Shown here piece after piece: positions 56,963 to 64,000 of a stretch of 64,000 nucleotides of DNA. Origin of the DNA: Rhodococcoides kyotonense (GTDB lineage Bacteria; Actinomycetota; Actinomycetes; Mycobacteriales; Mycobacteriaceae); NCBI RefSeq assembly GCF_001645385.1, contig NZ_LVHI01000037.1:127588-191587 (forward strand). Reading direction: 5' to 3'. The notes beneath the pieces are model-generated. The model ran no database searches and was not told the origin of the DNA. It saw only the letters and a program-made list of their open reading frames with translations. Within the stretch, counting starts at the first letter, position 1. Each line of letters opens with the position of its first letter. The position numbers were made by a program, and so were the translations under genes.

Positions 56963-57757
56963 TCACGCGCGGTCTTGAAATCCGAGTCGCCGAGAGATGG
57001 TCAGGGCGCCGTCGACCAAAGCCTCGGCCAACTCCGTCCTACGGGGCTGCTCGAAGTTGGAGAGGAACCCTCCGAAACTCAACGCAGCGACCGGTCGCCG
57101 CGCGCGGTCGAAGATGCAGGCGCCCAGAGCCGCGACCCCCGGGGTGACGTCCTCGAGGCTGATCGCGTAGCCGCGGGCACGGGTGTCGGCGAGGATCCGG
57201 CGGAGCGTCGGTTCGTCGACGTCCTGTCCCAGCGGCGTCGTGAGTGGTCCCGATGAGAGCAGTCGCGGCAGCAACGTGTCCTCGAGTTCGGCGAGCAACG
57301 CCACGGGCGCGCCGCCGATGAACAGCGGGAGAGATCTGCCGACGGACAGCGACATGACGCGTACGGGACGACTGCTTTCGATGAGGTCCAGGCAGACCGC
57401 TCTCGTGCCGTCCGGTACGACGAGGTACACGTTCTCGTCGAAGCGCGCTGCCAGATCGGACATCACATGACTGGCTTCGGTGCGGAGGTCGAAGCTGCCG
57501 AGAACACTGGACGCGAGTTCGAAGACGCGCAGTGTCATCTTGTAGTCGCCCGTCGACGTTCGTTCGAGCCAGCCGGTGAGCTCGAGTGTCGCGAGTACCC
57601 GATGCGTCGTCGTGCGCGTGTAGCCGCACCGTTTCACCAGTTCGTTGATGGAGAGTTCGGGGGATTCGCGGTCGAACGCCTCGAGAATGCGGGTCGCTTT
57701 GACGACCGACGCAATGTGATTCTTCGGATCGATCTCGAGCTCGGGGATAGCAGGCAT
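56963..57757 (-). CDS. IclR-family transcriptional regulator
   Basis: The protein has 264 aa from ATG 57757; the in-frame upstream extension is non-coding promoter. The winged helix ATRILEAFDRESPELSINEL then RCGYTRTTTHRVLATLE is IclR-type. The effector domain (RARGYAISLEDVTPGVAALG, FDRARRPVAALSFGG) is standard. It is divergent from the sugar operon and probably controls it through the direct repeats at 57814-57845. Confidence 0.9.
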   Translation of the reverse strand: MPAIPELEIDPKNHIASVVKATRILEAFDRESPELSINELVKRCGYTRTTTHRVLATLELTGWLERTSTGDYKMTLRVFELASSVLGSFDLRTEASHVMSDLAARFDENVYLVVPDGTRAVCLDLIESSRPVRVMSLSVGRSLPLFIGGAPVALLAELEDTLLPRLLSSGPLTTPLGQDVDEPTLRRILADTRARGYAISLEDVTPGVAALGACIFDRARRPVAALSFGGFLSNFEQPRRTELAEALVDGALTISRRLGFQDRA

Positions 57758-57813
57758 CGGACTTCCTCGGTGTGACCGTTGACACTTCGACGGCCCTGTG
57801 AGACCGTTCTCTC

Positions 57814-57845
57814 GGATTCCGGACAGGCTATCCGGATTCCGGACA
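57814..57845. promoter_or_regulatory. 12-bp tandem repeat in iclR/operon intergenic region
   Basis: GGATTCCGGACA at 57814-57825 and again at 57834-57845, so the period is 20 bases, about two helical turns. A site bound on one DNA face, likely by IclR. Confidence 0.6.
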
Positions 57846-57897
57846 ACATGCAAGGTCTTCCGCCCACTCCTGTGGGCGACGCTCACCGAGGAGCAAC

Positions 57898-58410
57898 ATG
57901 ACAGCCGTTTCGCAGGTACCGGATTCCATGATCGAACGGGTCGACGGATGGCACATCACTGTGGGCGAGGCTGCCCAGTTCGACTGTGTCCGAGATGGAT
58001 CGATCGTCGAGTCCATCGCGGGCACCGGTCTCGCGGAGTTCGATTCCGTCGTGCGGCGTTTCGCGCCGTCGAGCTACGACGATGCAAGGATTCGCAGCCT
58101 GGTCGCGGACCATCTTCGTGGAACGTCCCCGCTTTCCTACCGGGTTCCGGACGCGACTGCGCTCGGCATTCTCGTCGGGGCGTCGTACAAGACGACGATC
58201 GACGAGGTACTGGGAGCGGTGTGGGAAGCGTGCTGCCACGCCGTGATCGCCGAGGTGACGCGCTTGGGGATCGCGACGTTCACCGTGCACTGCGAGCACG
58301 TGACTGCCGGGTCCGTCGTTCGCTTTCTCGAATCCGGGGACAGGCGGCCCTTCGTGAATTCCATGCGTCCCGCTCTGGGCGATGTTGCTCAGGTGGTGTG
58401 TCGTGGGTGA
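57898..58410 (+). CDS. Unknown protein, first gene of the sugar operon
   Basis: The protein has 170 aa from ATG 57898, after GAGGAG. I do not recognise the family. It contains a Cys-rich segment WEACCHAVIAEVTRLGIATF with TVHCEHVTAGSVVRF and no membrane segment. Position at the head of the operon beside the FGGY kinase gene, with which its end overlaps by 8 bases, suggests a pathway enzyme or an accessory protein. Confidence 0.7.
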   Translation: MTAVSQVPDSMIERVDGWHITVGEAAQFDCVRDGSIVESIAGTGLAEFDSVVRRFAPSSYDDARIRSLVADHLRGTSPLSYRVPDATALGILVGASYKTTIDEVLGAVWEACCHAVIAEVTRLGIATFTVHCEHVTAGSVVRFLESGDRRPFVNSMRPALGDVAQVVCRG

Positions 58411-59968
58411 GCTGTCCGCACCCACGGTGCTCATCGGAGTCGACAAGGGGACCAGTTCAATCAAGACGATTGCGGTCGACGCGTTCTCCGGTGAACTACT
58501 CGCCGAATCCGGGTGTCCGACACCGTCTGTTCGAGCGGGGAGTGACCGTCACGAAGAAGAATGTGAAAAGACATGGCAGACAACGGCGGCAACGATCGCA
58601 GACGTCGTGGGACGGCTACCTCGGGACACCCAGTACCTCGGTGTCGGTGTCACCGGGCACATGGGTGGGTTGTGGGCGTTGGACGACGAGGGTACTGCGG
58701 TCGGTAACGCCATCTGTTGGCCGGATGCGCGCGCAACGGACGTGCTCGACGATGTCATCGGCCGCGACGCCGAGGGCGTGCTCTACGCCCTGGGCGGCAA
58801 CGCGATGATCCCCGGCATGCCGTACCCGCTGCTTGCGTGGATGAAGGAGCACGACCCGGAACGCTACGCACGCATCTCCACCGTGTTCATGGCGAAGGAC
58901 TACATCAACTACCGTCTCACCGGGGTGATCTCCACCGAGGAATCCGACTTGTCCTTCTGGCCCTGTGACCTCGCGCGCCGCACGACGTCGGACATCATCT
59001 TCGACGCATTCGGTATTCCCGAGGCCGTGCGCTTCGTCGCGCCCGTTCGACCCAGTGCCGCCGTGCTGGGTCGAGTAACGGCCGACGCGGCTGCGCTGAC
59101 AGGCCTCCCGGTCGGAACGGCCGTCGCCGCGGGATGTGGGGATGCGACCGCGAACATGATCGGAATCGGCGCACAGGGCGACGGACAGGCGACGACGACA
59201 CTCGGCACCAGTCTGATGAACGGCACGTCCTGCGCGGAGCCGCTGTTCGACCCTCCCGGAATCGGGTTCAGCTTTCTCATGCCGGACGGCCGGTGGCAGC
59301 GACAGATCACCAACTCCGGCGGTGGGACTCTGTGCCTCGACTGGGTCGTGCAGACCTTCTGCGGTGACCTCTCCTCCGACATACGGAACGGAACAACAAC
59401 ATTCGGGTCCGTCGTCGAGCAGGCGGCAGCCGCAACGCACCCGGGCAACGGCGGCGTGATTTTTCACCCGTACCTCAACACGGCAGGTGCGACGGCGCCG
59501 TTCGTGAACGTCCAGGCGCGGGGGAGTTTCGTGGGATTCGGTCCCGAGACCACCAGCGACCAGCTGATCCGAGCGGTGCTCGAAGGCACGGCACTCGCCA
59601 TTCGCGACTGCTACGAAGCAATGCCCACGGACATCACGGAGATTCGTCTGACCGGCGGCGGCGCCCGCAGTGCGGCCTGGTGCCAAGTCATCGCCGACGT
59701 CATGCAGAAGCAGATGGTCGTCCCCGACGTCGCCGAATCCGGCGCTCTCGGCGCCGCGATGCTCGCAGGCGTCGCCGTCGACCACTATCGCGACTTGACC
59801 CACGCCACGACAACACTTGTCCGCGACGGGGCTGTCTACGACCCCGATCCGACTACGGCGAGCACGTACGACGACATGTTCGCCACCTACCGCGCACTGC
59901 TGCAGCCGCTGGCACCTGCATGGGCTCGGCAGTTCGCTTTCTCACATTCCCACAAGGAGAACCAATGA
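58403..59968 (+). CDS. FGGY-family carbohydrate kinase (xylulokinase-like)
   Basis: The protein has 521 aa; GTG 58403 overlaps the preceding stop, and an in-frame ATG at 58382 would overlap further. VLIGVDKGTSSIKTIAVDA is the N-terminal ATP-site motif. VTGHMGGLWALDDEG, CGDATANMIGIGAQG, TLGTSLMNG and the C-terminal RLTGGGARSAAWCQVIADVM are FGGY signatures. It phosphorylates a pentulose, alditol or related sugar. Its stop overlaps the next start (ATGA). Confidence 0.9.
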   Translation: MGELSAPTVLIGVDKGTSSIKTIAVDAFSGELLAESGCPTPSVRAGSDRHEEECEKTWQTTAATIADVVGRLPRDTQYLGVGVTGHMGGLWALDDEGTAVGNAICWPDARATDVLDDVIGRDAEGVLYALGGNAMIPGMPYPLLAWMKEHDPERYARISTVFMAKDYINYRLTGVISTEESDLSFWPCDLARRTTSDIIFDAFGIPEAVRFVAPVRPSAAVLGRVTADAAALTGLPVGTAVAAGCGDATANMIGIGAQGDGQATTTLGTSLMNGTSCAEPLFDPPGIGFSFLMPDGRWQRQITNSGGGTLCLDWVVQTFCGDLSSDIRNGTTTFGSVVEQAAAATHPGNGGVIFHPYLNTAGATAPFVNVQARGSFVGFGPETTSDQLIRAVLEGTALAIRDCYEAMPTDITEIRLTGGGARSAAWCQVIADVMQKQMVVPDVAESGALGAAMLAGVAVDHYRDLTHATTTLVRDGAVYDPDPTTASTYDDMFATYRALLQPLAPAWARQFAFSHSHKENQ

Positions 59969-60882
59969 TCGTCAGAACCGTTCTGGGAGATATCGATCCC
60001 GCAGAACTCGGCGTCACGCTGTGTCACGAACACTTGTTCACGAAACCCCCTGCGTGGGCGACGAACGAGGACTCGGACATGGTGTTGGACAACGTGGACA
60101 ACGCCGTGTCCGAGCTCGGTGACTTCGAGGCGGTCGGTGGCGGCGCGCTGATCGAGATGACCACTGCCGACTATGGTCGGAACGCGGCCAAGCTGCTCGC
60201 CGCGGCATCCCGCAGCGACGTACACGTGGTGTCGGCGTCGGGTTACCAGAAGGGCGTCTACTATCCCGATTCGGTCGAGGCCGACAGTGTCGACGATGTG
60301 GCGCAGCGGTTCATCGACGACGTCACCGTCGGCGTCGACGGCACCGATCTTCGCGCCGGCGTCATCAAGTACGGAACGTGCCGAACGGACCACATTCGCG
60401 ACGACGAGAAAAAGGTCCAGAGGGCGGTCTCGCGAGCTCATCTCGCGACGGGAGCCCCGATTTCGACGCATTGCCAGGCAGGCAAGCTCGGCACCGTCCA
60501 GGTCGCAGGTTTCGAAGAACACGGTGTCGATCCTGATCGCGTCCTGATCGGGCACGTCGACCGCAACCTCGATTACGACTACGTGCGCGAACTGGCGTCG
60601 ACCGGTGTGTGGATCGGCTTCGATCACTGGACCAAACCGAAATACCCGTCCGACGACATCCGAATTTCGTTCGTGGAACGGCTTTTCGACGACGGATTCA
60701 CGAAGGTCATGGTGTCCGGCGACCTCGGACGCCCCAGCTATCAACCGAGCTACGGGGGCACACCGGGTTTCGCGGGATTGACCCGCCGAGTCCAGGCGCG
60801 CATGAACGACAAGCTGATTCATCAATTGTTCGTCGTCAACCCGGCGCAGTTCTTCGCGTTCGAGCCGGTCCGGGCCAGCTGA
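59965..60882 (+). CDS. Phosphotriesterase-family hydrolase (sugar-phosphate lactonase candidate)
   Basis: The protein has 305 aa, ATG 59965 with AAGGAG upstream. The binuclear-metal motifs are LCHEH (HxH), the bridging Lys in GVIKYGT, His in STHCQAG, His in LIGHVDRN and Asp in VSGDLGRPSY. Members of this branch (phosphofuranose lactonase type) hydrolyse sugar-acid phosphate lactones. Between a kinase and an HAD/SDR it would open a lactone made by the dehydrogenase. The substrate is inferred. Confidence 0.85.
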   Translation: MIVRTVLGDIDPAELGVTLCHEHLFTKPPAWATNEDSDMVLDNVDNAVSELGDFEAVGGGALIEMTTADYGRNAAKLLAAASRSDVHVVSASGYQKGVYYPDSVEADSVDDVAQRFIDDVTVGVDGTDLRAGVIKYGTCRTDHIRDDEKKVQRAVSRAHLATGAPISTHCQAGKLGTVQVAGFEEHGVDPDRVLIGHVDRNLDYDYVRELASTGVWIGFDHWTKPKYPSDDIRISFVERLFDDGFTKVMVSGDLGRPSYQPSYGGTPGFAGLTRRVQARMNDKLIHQLFVVNPAQFFAFEPVRAS

Positions 60883-61547
60883 TGTCGAACGACAGCGGAA
60901 TTCTGTTCGACTTCGACGGCACGTTGGTCGACTCCGGCGGTGCAATTCTCGCGGCGTATCGCCAGACCTTCGAGGAAGAACTGGGCGTACCTCTACCCGC
61001 CGAGCTCGAGGACGTTCACGTTCTCATGGCACCACGGCCCATCGAAGTGTTCGCAACGTGGTCGGACGGCGACGCTGCGGAGCTGGTCGACGCGTACGGA
61101 CGTCACTACGTCGGCGGCGCGTACAAGCACGTTCGGCCTTACGACGGAACTTTCGACCTGATCTCCGAATTGGCCTCCAACGGAACGAAATTCGGTATAG
61201 TGACCAACAAGTCGCGGAAGCGATTGCTCCTCGATCTCGAATGGGTGGGCATCGACCCGGCTTTGCTCAGTTGCATTGTCACAGCGGATGATTCGGTCCA
61301 ACGCAAGCCCGACCCCACGCCGATCCGAATCGGTATCGAACGATCGCACATCGATATCGCCGGATCCTGGTACGTCGGTGACGGCCCGCAGGACATTCTC
61401 GCCGGAAGAGCCGCCGGCGTGCGCACTGCGGGCGCGAACTACGGATACTACGGCGCGGAGCTTCTGTCTCCGCACGCGCCCGACCTCTCGCTCGAGACAC
61501 CTCTCGACGCTTTGGGCATTCTCACCTCCTCCCTTCCTCTCCACTAA
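60882..61547 (+). CDS. HAD-superfamily phosphatase
   Basis: The protein has 221 aa, ATG 60882 overlapping the previous stop. LFDFDGTLVDSGGAI has the nucleophile Asp and general-acid Asp, VTNKSRKRLLLDL the Ser/Thr-like region and WYVGDGPQDILAGRAAG the metal-binding GD. It is phosphoglycolate-phosphatase-like. It probably removes phosphate from a product of the pathway. Confidence 0.85.
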   Translation: MSNDSGILFDFDGTLVDSGGAILAAYRQTFEEELGVPLPAELEDVHVLMAPRPIEVFATWSDGDAAELVDAYGRHYVGGAYKHVRPYDGTFDLISELASNGTKFGIVTNKSRKRLLLDLEWVGIDPALLSCIVTADDSVQRKPDPTPIRIGIERSHIDIAGSWYVGDGPQDILAGRAAGVRTAGANYGYYGAELLSPHAPDLSLETPLDALGILTSSLPLH

Positions 61548-61588
61548 TCGGACACAACCGATGAGGTTGTGACAGAACGGAATCCGAT

Positions 61589-63004
61589 ATGCGATCTCTG
61601 ACGATCAATTCGGTTCGGGACATCAACGATCTGATCGACCTCGAAGACATCCGAACGCGTCGCCACAAACTGCTGCTGCTCCTCGGATTGGGCGGCATCG
61701 CGTTCGAGGCCTTCTATCTCGCGGTCCTCAGCGCCGGTACGAGCCCGATGACCGAACAGCTCGGTCTCAGTGCGAACGAAGTGGGCCTGGTCAGCTCCTA
61801 CGGGTACATCGCTACTCTCATCGCCGCATTGACCTGCGGCTTTCTTGCGGACCGTTTCGGTCGGGTCAAGTTGATGGTGGTGGCCAAGATCGTTGCCGTC
61901 ATAGCGCTCGCCATCATGGCCACCGCGCCGGACTTCCTGATACTCGTCCTCGGCCGATGCCTGGCCGGCGCCGCGTACGGCATCGATCTCGGCGTGGCGA
62001 TGGCGTACCTGGCCGAGTTCCTCCCGAAGCTGCGACGCCACCTCCTGAACTTCTGGCAGGCCCAGTGGTACATCTCCAGTTCCTTCGCGCTGCTCGTCGT
62101 ACTCGGGCTCTACAACTTCGACCTGGGTCTGAACATCTGGCGCTGGTCACTCGCAGCCGCGGCAGTGTTCGCGATCATCGTCACCGTCGGCCAGATCTTC
62201 TTCATGCCCGAGAGCCCACGCTGGCTCGCGGAGAAGAACGACCTCGGTCGACTCGAGAAATCTCTGAATCAGGTCTACGAGATTCAGCCGGTGTTTCCGT
62301 CGTCGGGAGTACTCGCGGCGGACGATCAGCGCACGGACACCGGCAAGTGGTCCGATTTGTTCAGCAAGACCTACCGTCGACGGACGATTCTGGCCAACGG
62401 CGTCACCGCGATGCAGGCGTTGCAGTACTACGCCGTTGCCTACTACTTGCCGGTCATCGCGTTGACGCTCTTCGGGGGCGGATTCGGAGAAGCGATCTTC
62501 GGATCGTTGGTGTTCAACATCTTCGGCATCATCGGCGGCATCGCATCCATCTGGGTGGCACGTAAGCTCGGCGCGCACGGCGCAGCAATGTACGGCTTCC
62601 TGGCAGTCGCGGCCATGATCCTGGTGCTCGGCGTCTTCTTCGATTCTCTGCCCACCGCGTTGATGTTCCTGGTGCCGGCGATGTTCATCTTCTTCCACTC
62701 TGCCGGACCGGGTGTATCGGGATTGACCATGGCGGCCATGGCCTATCCCAGTGATCTCCGTGGGCGCGGTGGCCAAATCGCAACCGTGTCACAGAGTCTC
62801 GGCGGCATCGTCGGTCTCTACGCGTTCCCGAACATGGTCGACGCGTACGGATTGTCCACTACCATCACGATCTTCGCGATCGTCCCACTCATCGGTGTCG
62901 TCATCTGCCGAGCCATCATGTGGGAGCCGTTCGACGAGGGTGACGCCGTCGCACTCGAAGCCGAGGCCCAGATCGGCAAGCCGCTCGAAGGGCAGGCTCG
63001 ATGA
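61589..63004 (+). CDS. MFS transporter (sugar/organic-acid type)
   Basis: The protein has 471 aa with about 12 TM segments. LADRFGRVKLMVVAKI is the inter-TM2/3 MFS motif, and FMPESPRWLAEKNDLGRL is the PESPRWL sugar-porter signature after TM6. It imports the operon's substrate. The 41-bp gap after the HAD gene contains only a small hairpin (ACAACC-GGTTGT). Confidence 0.9.
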   Translation: MRSLTINSVRDINDLIDLEDIRTRRHKLLLLLGLGGIAFEAFYLAVLSAGTSPMTEQLGLSANEVGLVSSYGYIATLIAALTCGFLADRFGRVKLMVVAKIVAVIALAIMATAPDFLILVLGRCLAGAAYGIDLGVAMAYLAEFLPKLRRHLLNFWQAQWYISSSFALLVVLGLYNFDLGLNIWRWSLAAAAVFAIIVTVGQIFFMPESPRWLAEKNDLGRLEKSLNQVYEIQPVFPSSGVLAADDQRTDTGKWSDLFSKTYRRRTILANGVTAMQALQYYAVAYYLPVIALTLFGGGFGEAIFGSLVFNIFGIIGGIASIWVARKLGAHGAAMYGFLAVAAMILVLGVFFDSLPTALMFLVPAMFIFFHSAGPGVSGLTMAAMAYPSDLRGRGGQIATVSQSLGGIVGLYAFPNMVDAYGLSTTITIFAIVPLIGVVICRAIMWEPFDEGDAVALEAEAQIGKPLEGQAR

Positions 63005-63786
63005 TGCGCACCGCACTGATCACGGGAGGTGCGCAGGGACTCGGACTCTCGACCGCGACAAGGCTGGGAGAAGACGGTTTTCACGTGATCGTCGCCGATA
63101 TCGTTCGAGACCGCGCCGACGAGTCCGTCGAAAAGCTCACGGCCGCGGGTATTGCCGCTACAGCGGTAGCTATCGACGTGACCGACGATTCCTCGGTGCG
63201 AGACTGTTTCGCCGTGGTCGATTCGGTCGGCGGCGGCCTGGATGTACTGGTCAACAATGCGGGCATCATTTCGAGATCCCACGCAGAGGACACCGAGTCC
63301 GATCGCTGGGAACGCGAGCTGTCCGTTCACCTCGGTGGTGCCATGCGGTGCAGCAGGGCGGCATTCCCGAGACTGCTCGAATCCTCGGCGCCTGCGATCG
63401 TCAACCTGGCGTCGGTGGGGTCGACCTTCGGATTGCCGCATCGGTTGGCGTACAGCACTGCGAAGACCGGGGTGGTCGGAATGACACGGACCTTGGCTGC
63501 GGAGTGGGGGAGACGGGGCATTCGTGTCAACGCCGTCGCTCCCGGATACATGGATACCGGCATGATGCAGTCGGGCATTGCAAGCGGCACACTCGACCGC
63601 GACCGGATCCTGATGCGAACGCCGTTGATGCGCTTCGGACGGCCCGAGGAGGTGGCGTCGGCAATTTCCTTCCTGGTGTCCGCCGATGCGTCGTTCGTGA
63701 CCGGTGTCGTACTCGAAGTGGATGGTGGCATCACCATCGACGGAACATTCCACACTGACAACAGCTACAAGGACGAGGTTGCGTGA
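63001..63786 (+). CDS. SDR-family dehydrogenase
   Basis: The protein has 261 aa and its start overlaps the MFS stop. LITGGAQGLGLSTATRLGE binds NAD(P), VLVNNAGIISRSH is the NNAG motif and YSTAKTGVVGMTRTLAAEW the YxxxK active site. The C-terminus SADASFVTGVVLEVDGGITI is the classic SDR end. It oxidises a sugar or polyol, or its derivative. Confidence 0.92.
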   Translation: MMRTALITGGAQGLGLSTATRLGEDGFHVIVADIVRDRADESVEKLTAAGIAATAVAIDVTDDSSVRDCFAVVDSVGGGLDVLVNNAGIISRSHAEDTESDRWERELSVHLGGAMRCSRAAFPRLLESSAPAIVNLASVGSTFGLPHRLAYSTAKTGVVGMTRTLAAEWGRRGIRVNAVAPGYMDTGMMQSGIASGTLDRDRILMRTPLMRFGRPEEVASAISFLVSADASFVTGVVLEVDGGITIDGTFHTDNSYKDEVA

Positions 63787-63787
63787 C

Positions 63788-64000
63788 ATGACAGTTCTCA
63801 CGACGGCTGTTGCGCCGGAACAGTTGCGCGACAGAAGTTTTGCGCTGAGGCGTCGAATGATGCATATGGCGGCGGACAAAGGCGAGGGATACATCGCCCA
63901 GGGGTTGGGCATCGCAGATGTGCTTGCGGTCGTCTACTTCCGGCAGTTGCGGTTCGACGCGGCCGATCCCGAATGGGTGGACCGCGACCGTTTCGTGCTG
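63788..64000 (+). CDS. Transketolase N-terminal subunit (3' truncated by window)
   Basis: 71 codons are visible from ATG 63788 and the frame continues past the window. MMHMAADKGEGYIAQGLGIA then DVLAVVYFRQLRFDAADP matches the start of the N-terminal (thiamine-diphosphate) half of split bacterial transketolases. As a split subunit it would be followed by a C-terminal half. It connects the pathway to pentose-phosphate metabolism. Confidence 0.8.
   Translation, partial: MTVLTTAVAPEQLRDRSFALRRRMMHMAADKGEGYIAQGLGIADVLAVVYFRQLRFDAADPEWVDRDRFVL

Noticed and set aside
1..64000. CRISPR arrays or tRNA attachment sites
   Set aside because: I saw no regularly spaced repeat and no cloverleaf-type sequence at island borders; subtle tRNA genes could be missed by eye.

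Overview
The window looks like chromosome of a high-GC mycolate-type actinobacterium, most likely Rhodococcus or a close relative. The signs are frequent GTG starts with AGGAG-type ribosome binding sites, ATGA-overlapped operons, an Lsr2-type DNA-binding domain, a DUF3558 lipoprotein, a PPOX/F420-type oxidoreductase and many TetR/GntR/IclR regulators. The genus is inference from gene content. I see no rRNA, tRNA or CRISPR array.

Bases 1-28161 form a defence island. (a) Bases 1-13513 hold a same-strand run of seven genes, mostly overlapping: SF1 helicase with a Vsr-like nuclease domain and winged helices (5' end outside the window); a helicase-like protein with an altered Walker A and a sigma-70 region-4-like C-terminus; an EcsC-family membrane protein; a DUF6361-like protein; a phospholipase-D-fold protein; a large SF2 helicase; and a GIY-YIG/T5orf172 protein with an HTH. 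I cannot match this set to a named system, and it is the best candidate for an undescribed one. (b) Bases 14048-22980 hold a type III-like restriction-modification cassette with two extra genes (PLD-SNF2 helicase and DUF4391). Its res gene carries an in-frame TAA separating the helicase from the PD-(D/E)XK nuclease. (c) Bases 23685-25154 hold a decayed ISL3-family element. (d) Bases 25414-28161 encode a stand-alone SIR2 plus P-loop NTPase protein, visibly more AT-rich than its surroundings.

Bases 28370-38977 look like an amine/amide catabolic regulon. A minus-strand operon encodes an IMPase-type phosphatase, a small DUF3311-like membrane protein, a sodium:solute symporter, an M20 N-carbamoylase-like hydrolase, an amidase and two choline-kinase-like phosphotransferases. 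A divergent GntR/HutC-type regulator and a second minus-strand operon (small His-bearing membrane protein plus copper amine oxidase) follow. An identical 19-bp sequence with the palindrome ACCA-N4-TGGT lies in the upstream region of both operons.

Bases 39111-57757 are a mosaic of single genes: a pRiA4b ORF-3-type protein, a DUF4352 remnant, an orphan Phd/YefM antitoxin, a DEDDh exonuclease-BRCT-TerD fusion, an alpha/beta hydrolase with a TetR regulator, a Fic protein, an ERCC4 nuclease fused to an Lsr2 domain, a DUF3558 lipoprotein pair, an NAD-epimerase with a TetR regulator, a RibD-type reductase, an HNH endonuclease, a MazG-like protein, an acyl-CoA synthetase, a PPOX protein, a FAD monooxygenase, a DUF218 protein and an IclR regulator.

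Bases 57898-64000 form a plus-strand sugar or sugar-acid operon opposite the IclR gene: unknown protein, FGGY kinase, phosphotriesterase-family lactonase candidate, HAD phosphatase, MFS transporter, SDR dehydrogenase and the start of a split transketolase. It runs off the window.
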